Shown in pieces: positions 6,166 through 6,559 of a stretch of 6,559 nucleotides of DNA. Numbering within the stretch: the first letter of the stretch is position 1; each line of letters opens with the position of its first letter. This stretch comes from an uncultured Lewinella sp. (GTDB taxonomy: Bacteria; Bacteroidota; Bacteroidia; Chitinophagales; Saprospiraceae): positions 1 through 6,559 of the forward strand of contig CALIGP010000387.1 in assembly GCA_938021455.1 (NCBI GenBank), in the 5' to 3' direction. Below the pieces are notes generated by a model. The model was not told the DNA's origin and ran no database searches. It worked only from the letters and a program-made list of their open reading frames with translations. Position numbers and translations under genes: made by a program.

Positions 6166-6559
6166 CTAAAAAAAACCCACCCGCCAGGGTTTCCAACGCG
6201 TAGAAATTAAAGACAGATGCGGGCCATCCATTCCGGGATCAAAGAAAAGCAGTCCGAAGTGGTAGACATCGATCGAGGCCGTTACCTCCGAAAATCCCTT
6301 GAGCTCTTCCCAGGCTTGTTCCATGCCTTCGGACCAGTGAATATCGGCGATGATAAAAACCGATTGTTCTCCGGCTAGCGGGAGTAGTTTCCGTACGTAG
6401 TCCAGGGTGGGTTGGTATCGATGGTCTCCATCGCAGAAAAACAGGTCGAGTGGCTGATCGGTCATTGATTTTCGCAGGAAGGTTTCATTGGCGTCGAGCC
6501 ATTCCTGGAACAGGCCAACGTAGGCCAGTAGCCCCGGGCCGGTTCCGGCTTTAGCGAAT
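6166..6559 (-). CDS. class I SAM-dependent methyltransferase, C-terminal part (partial)
   Basis: The frame is open from the right edge to a TAG at 6168-6166, giving 130 residues of the C-terminal half. An internal ATG at 6465 is not the start, because the frame continues upstream without a stop (FAKAGTGPGLLAYVGLFQEW and on to the edge). LDLFFCDGDHRYQPTLDYV is the strand-4 acidic motif of the Methyltransf_24-type Rossmann fold. IIADIHWSEGMEQAWEEL and the IDVYHFGLLFFDPG stretch are typical of a widespread, uncharacterised Bacteroidota methyltransferase group. The glycine-rich SAM-binding motif I lies beyond the window. The substrate is unknown. The NrtR-like gene follows on the same strand, 85 bp after the stop with its GTG start, and probably has its own promoter, so co-transcription is uncertain. 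Confidence 0.85.
   Translation of the reverse strand, partial: FAKAGTGPGLLAYVGLFQEWLDANETFLRKSMTDQPLDLFFCDGDHRYQPTLDYVRKLLPLAGEQSVFIIADIHWSEGMEQAWEELKGFSEVTASIDVYHFGLLFFDPGMDGPHLSLISTRWKPWRVGFF
6168..6192 (-). terminator. possible weak terminator overlapping the methyltransferase stop
   Basis: On the minus strand, AAACCC (6192-6187) can pair with GGGTTT (6178-6173) across an 8-nt loop, and five more T follow (6172-6168). The T-run forms the last Phe codons and part of the TAG stop. The stem is only 6 bp and half A-U, so termination would be partial at best. Confidence 0.3.

Overview
The window looks like ordinary chromosomal DNA from a marine or environmental member of the Bacteroidota, most like the Saprospirales/Lewinella group. 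This rests on recognised protein types (a secreted VPS10/Asp-box propeller protein, a LolA-like lipoprotein-sorting homologue, a Nudix/winged-helix regulator of the NrtR class, a DUF4112 protein), on start codons without Shine-Dalgarno sequences, and on upstream boxes matching the Bacteroidota -7 consensus TAnnTTTG. The lineage is an inference; no rRNA or marker gene is present.

Layout from left to right. (1) The 3' end of an unrecognised plus-strand gene (1-171) converges on the rest of the window. All other genes are on the minus strand. (2) A small membrane protein of the DUF4112 family (216-713). (3) A strong intrinsic terminator (737-776) belonging to the next gene. (4) A 1061-residue secreted Asp-box beta-propeller protein (855-4040). 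(5) A 353-bp gap (4041-4393) with a REP-like palindrome and an intrinsic terminator. (6) A secreted, methionine-rich LolA-like protein (4394-5137), preceded by a good TAnnTTTG box. (7) A 226-bp gap with a degenerate GTAGACGG-type heptamer repeat. (8) An NrtR-like regulator (5364-6080, rare GTG start preferred) with a TAnnTTTG box just upstream. (9) The 3' part of a class I SAM-dependent methyltransferase gene that enters from the right edge (6166-6559).

The minus-strand genes look like separate transcription units rather than one operon. Two have convincing hairpin-plus-U-tract terminators and two have their own promoter-like boxes. Two products carry signal peptides and should act in the envelope or periplasm, but nothing ties them to the regulator or the methyltransferase. 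I see no mobile element, CRISPR array, tRNA, rRNA or phage gene, and no convincing novel multi-gene system. The points most worth a second look are the start and effector of the NrtR-like regulator, how the DUF4112 gene is transcribed when a terminator sits almost on its start codon, the short repeats and palindrome, and the architecture of the large propeller protein.
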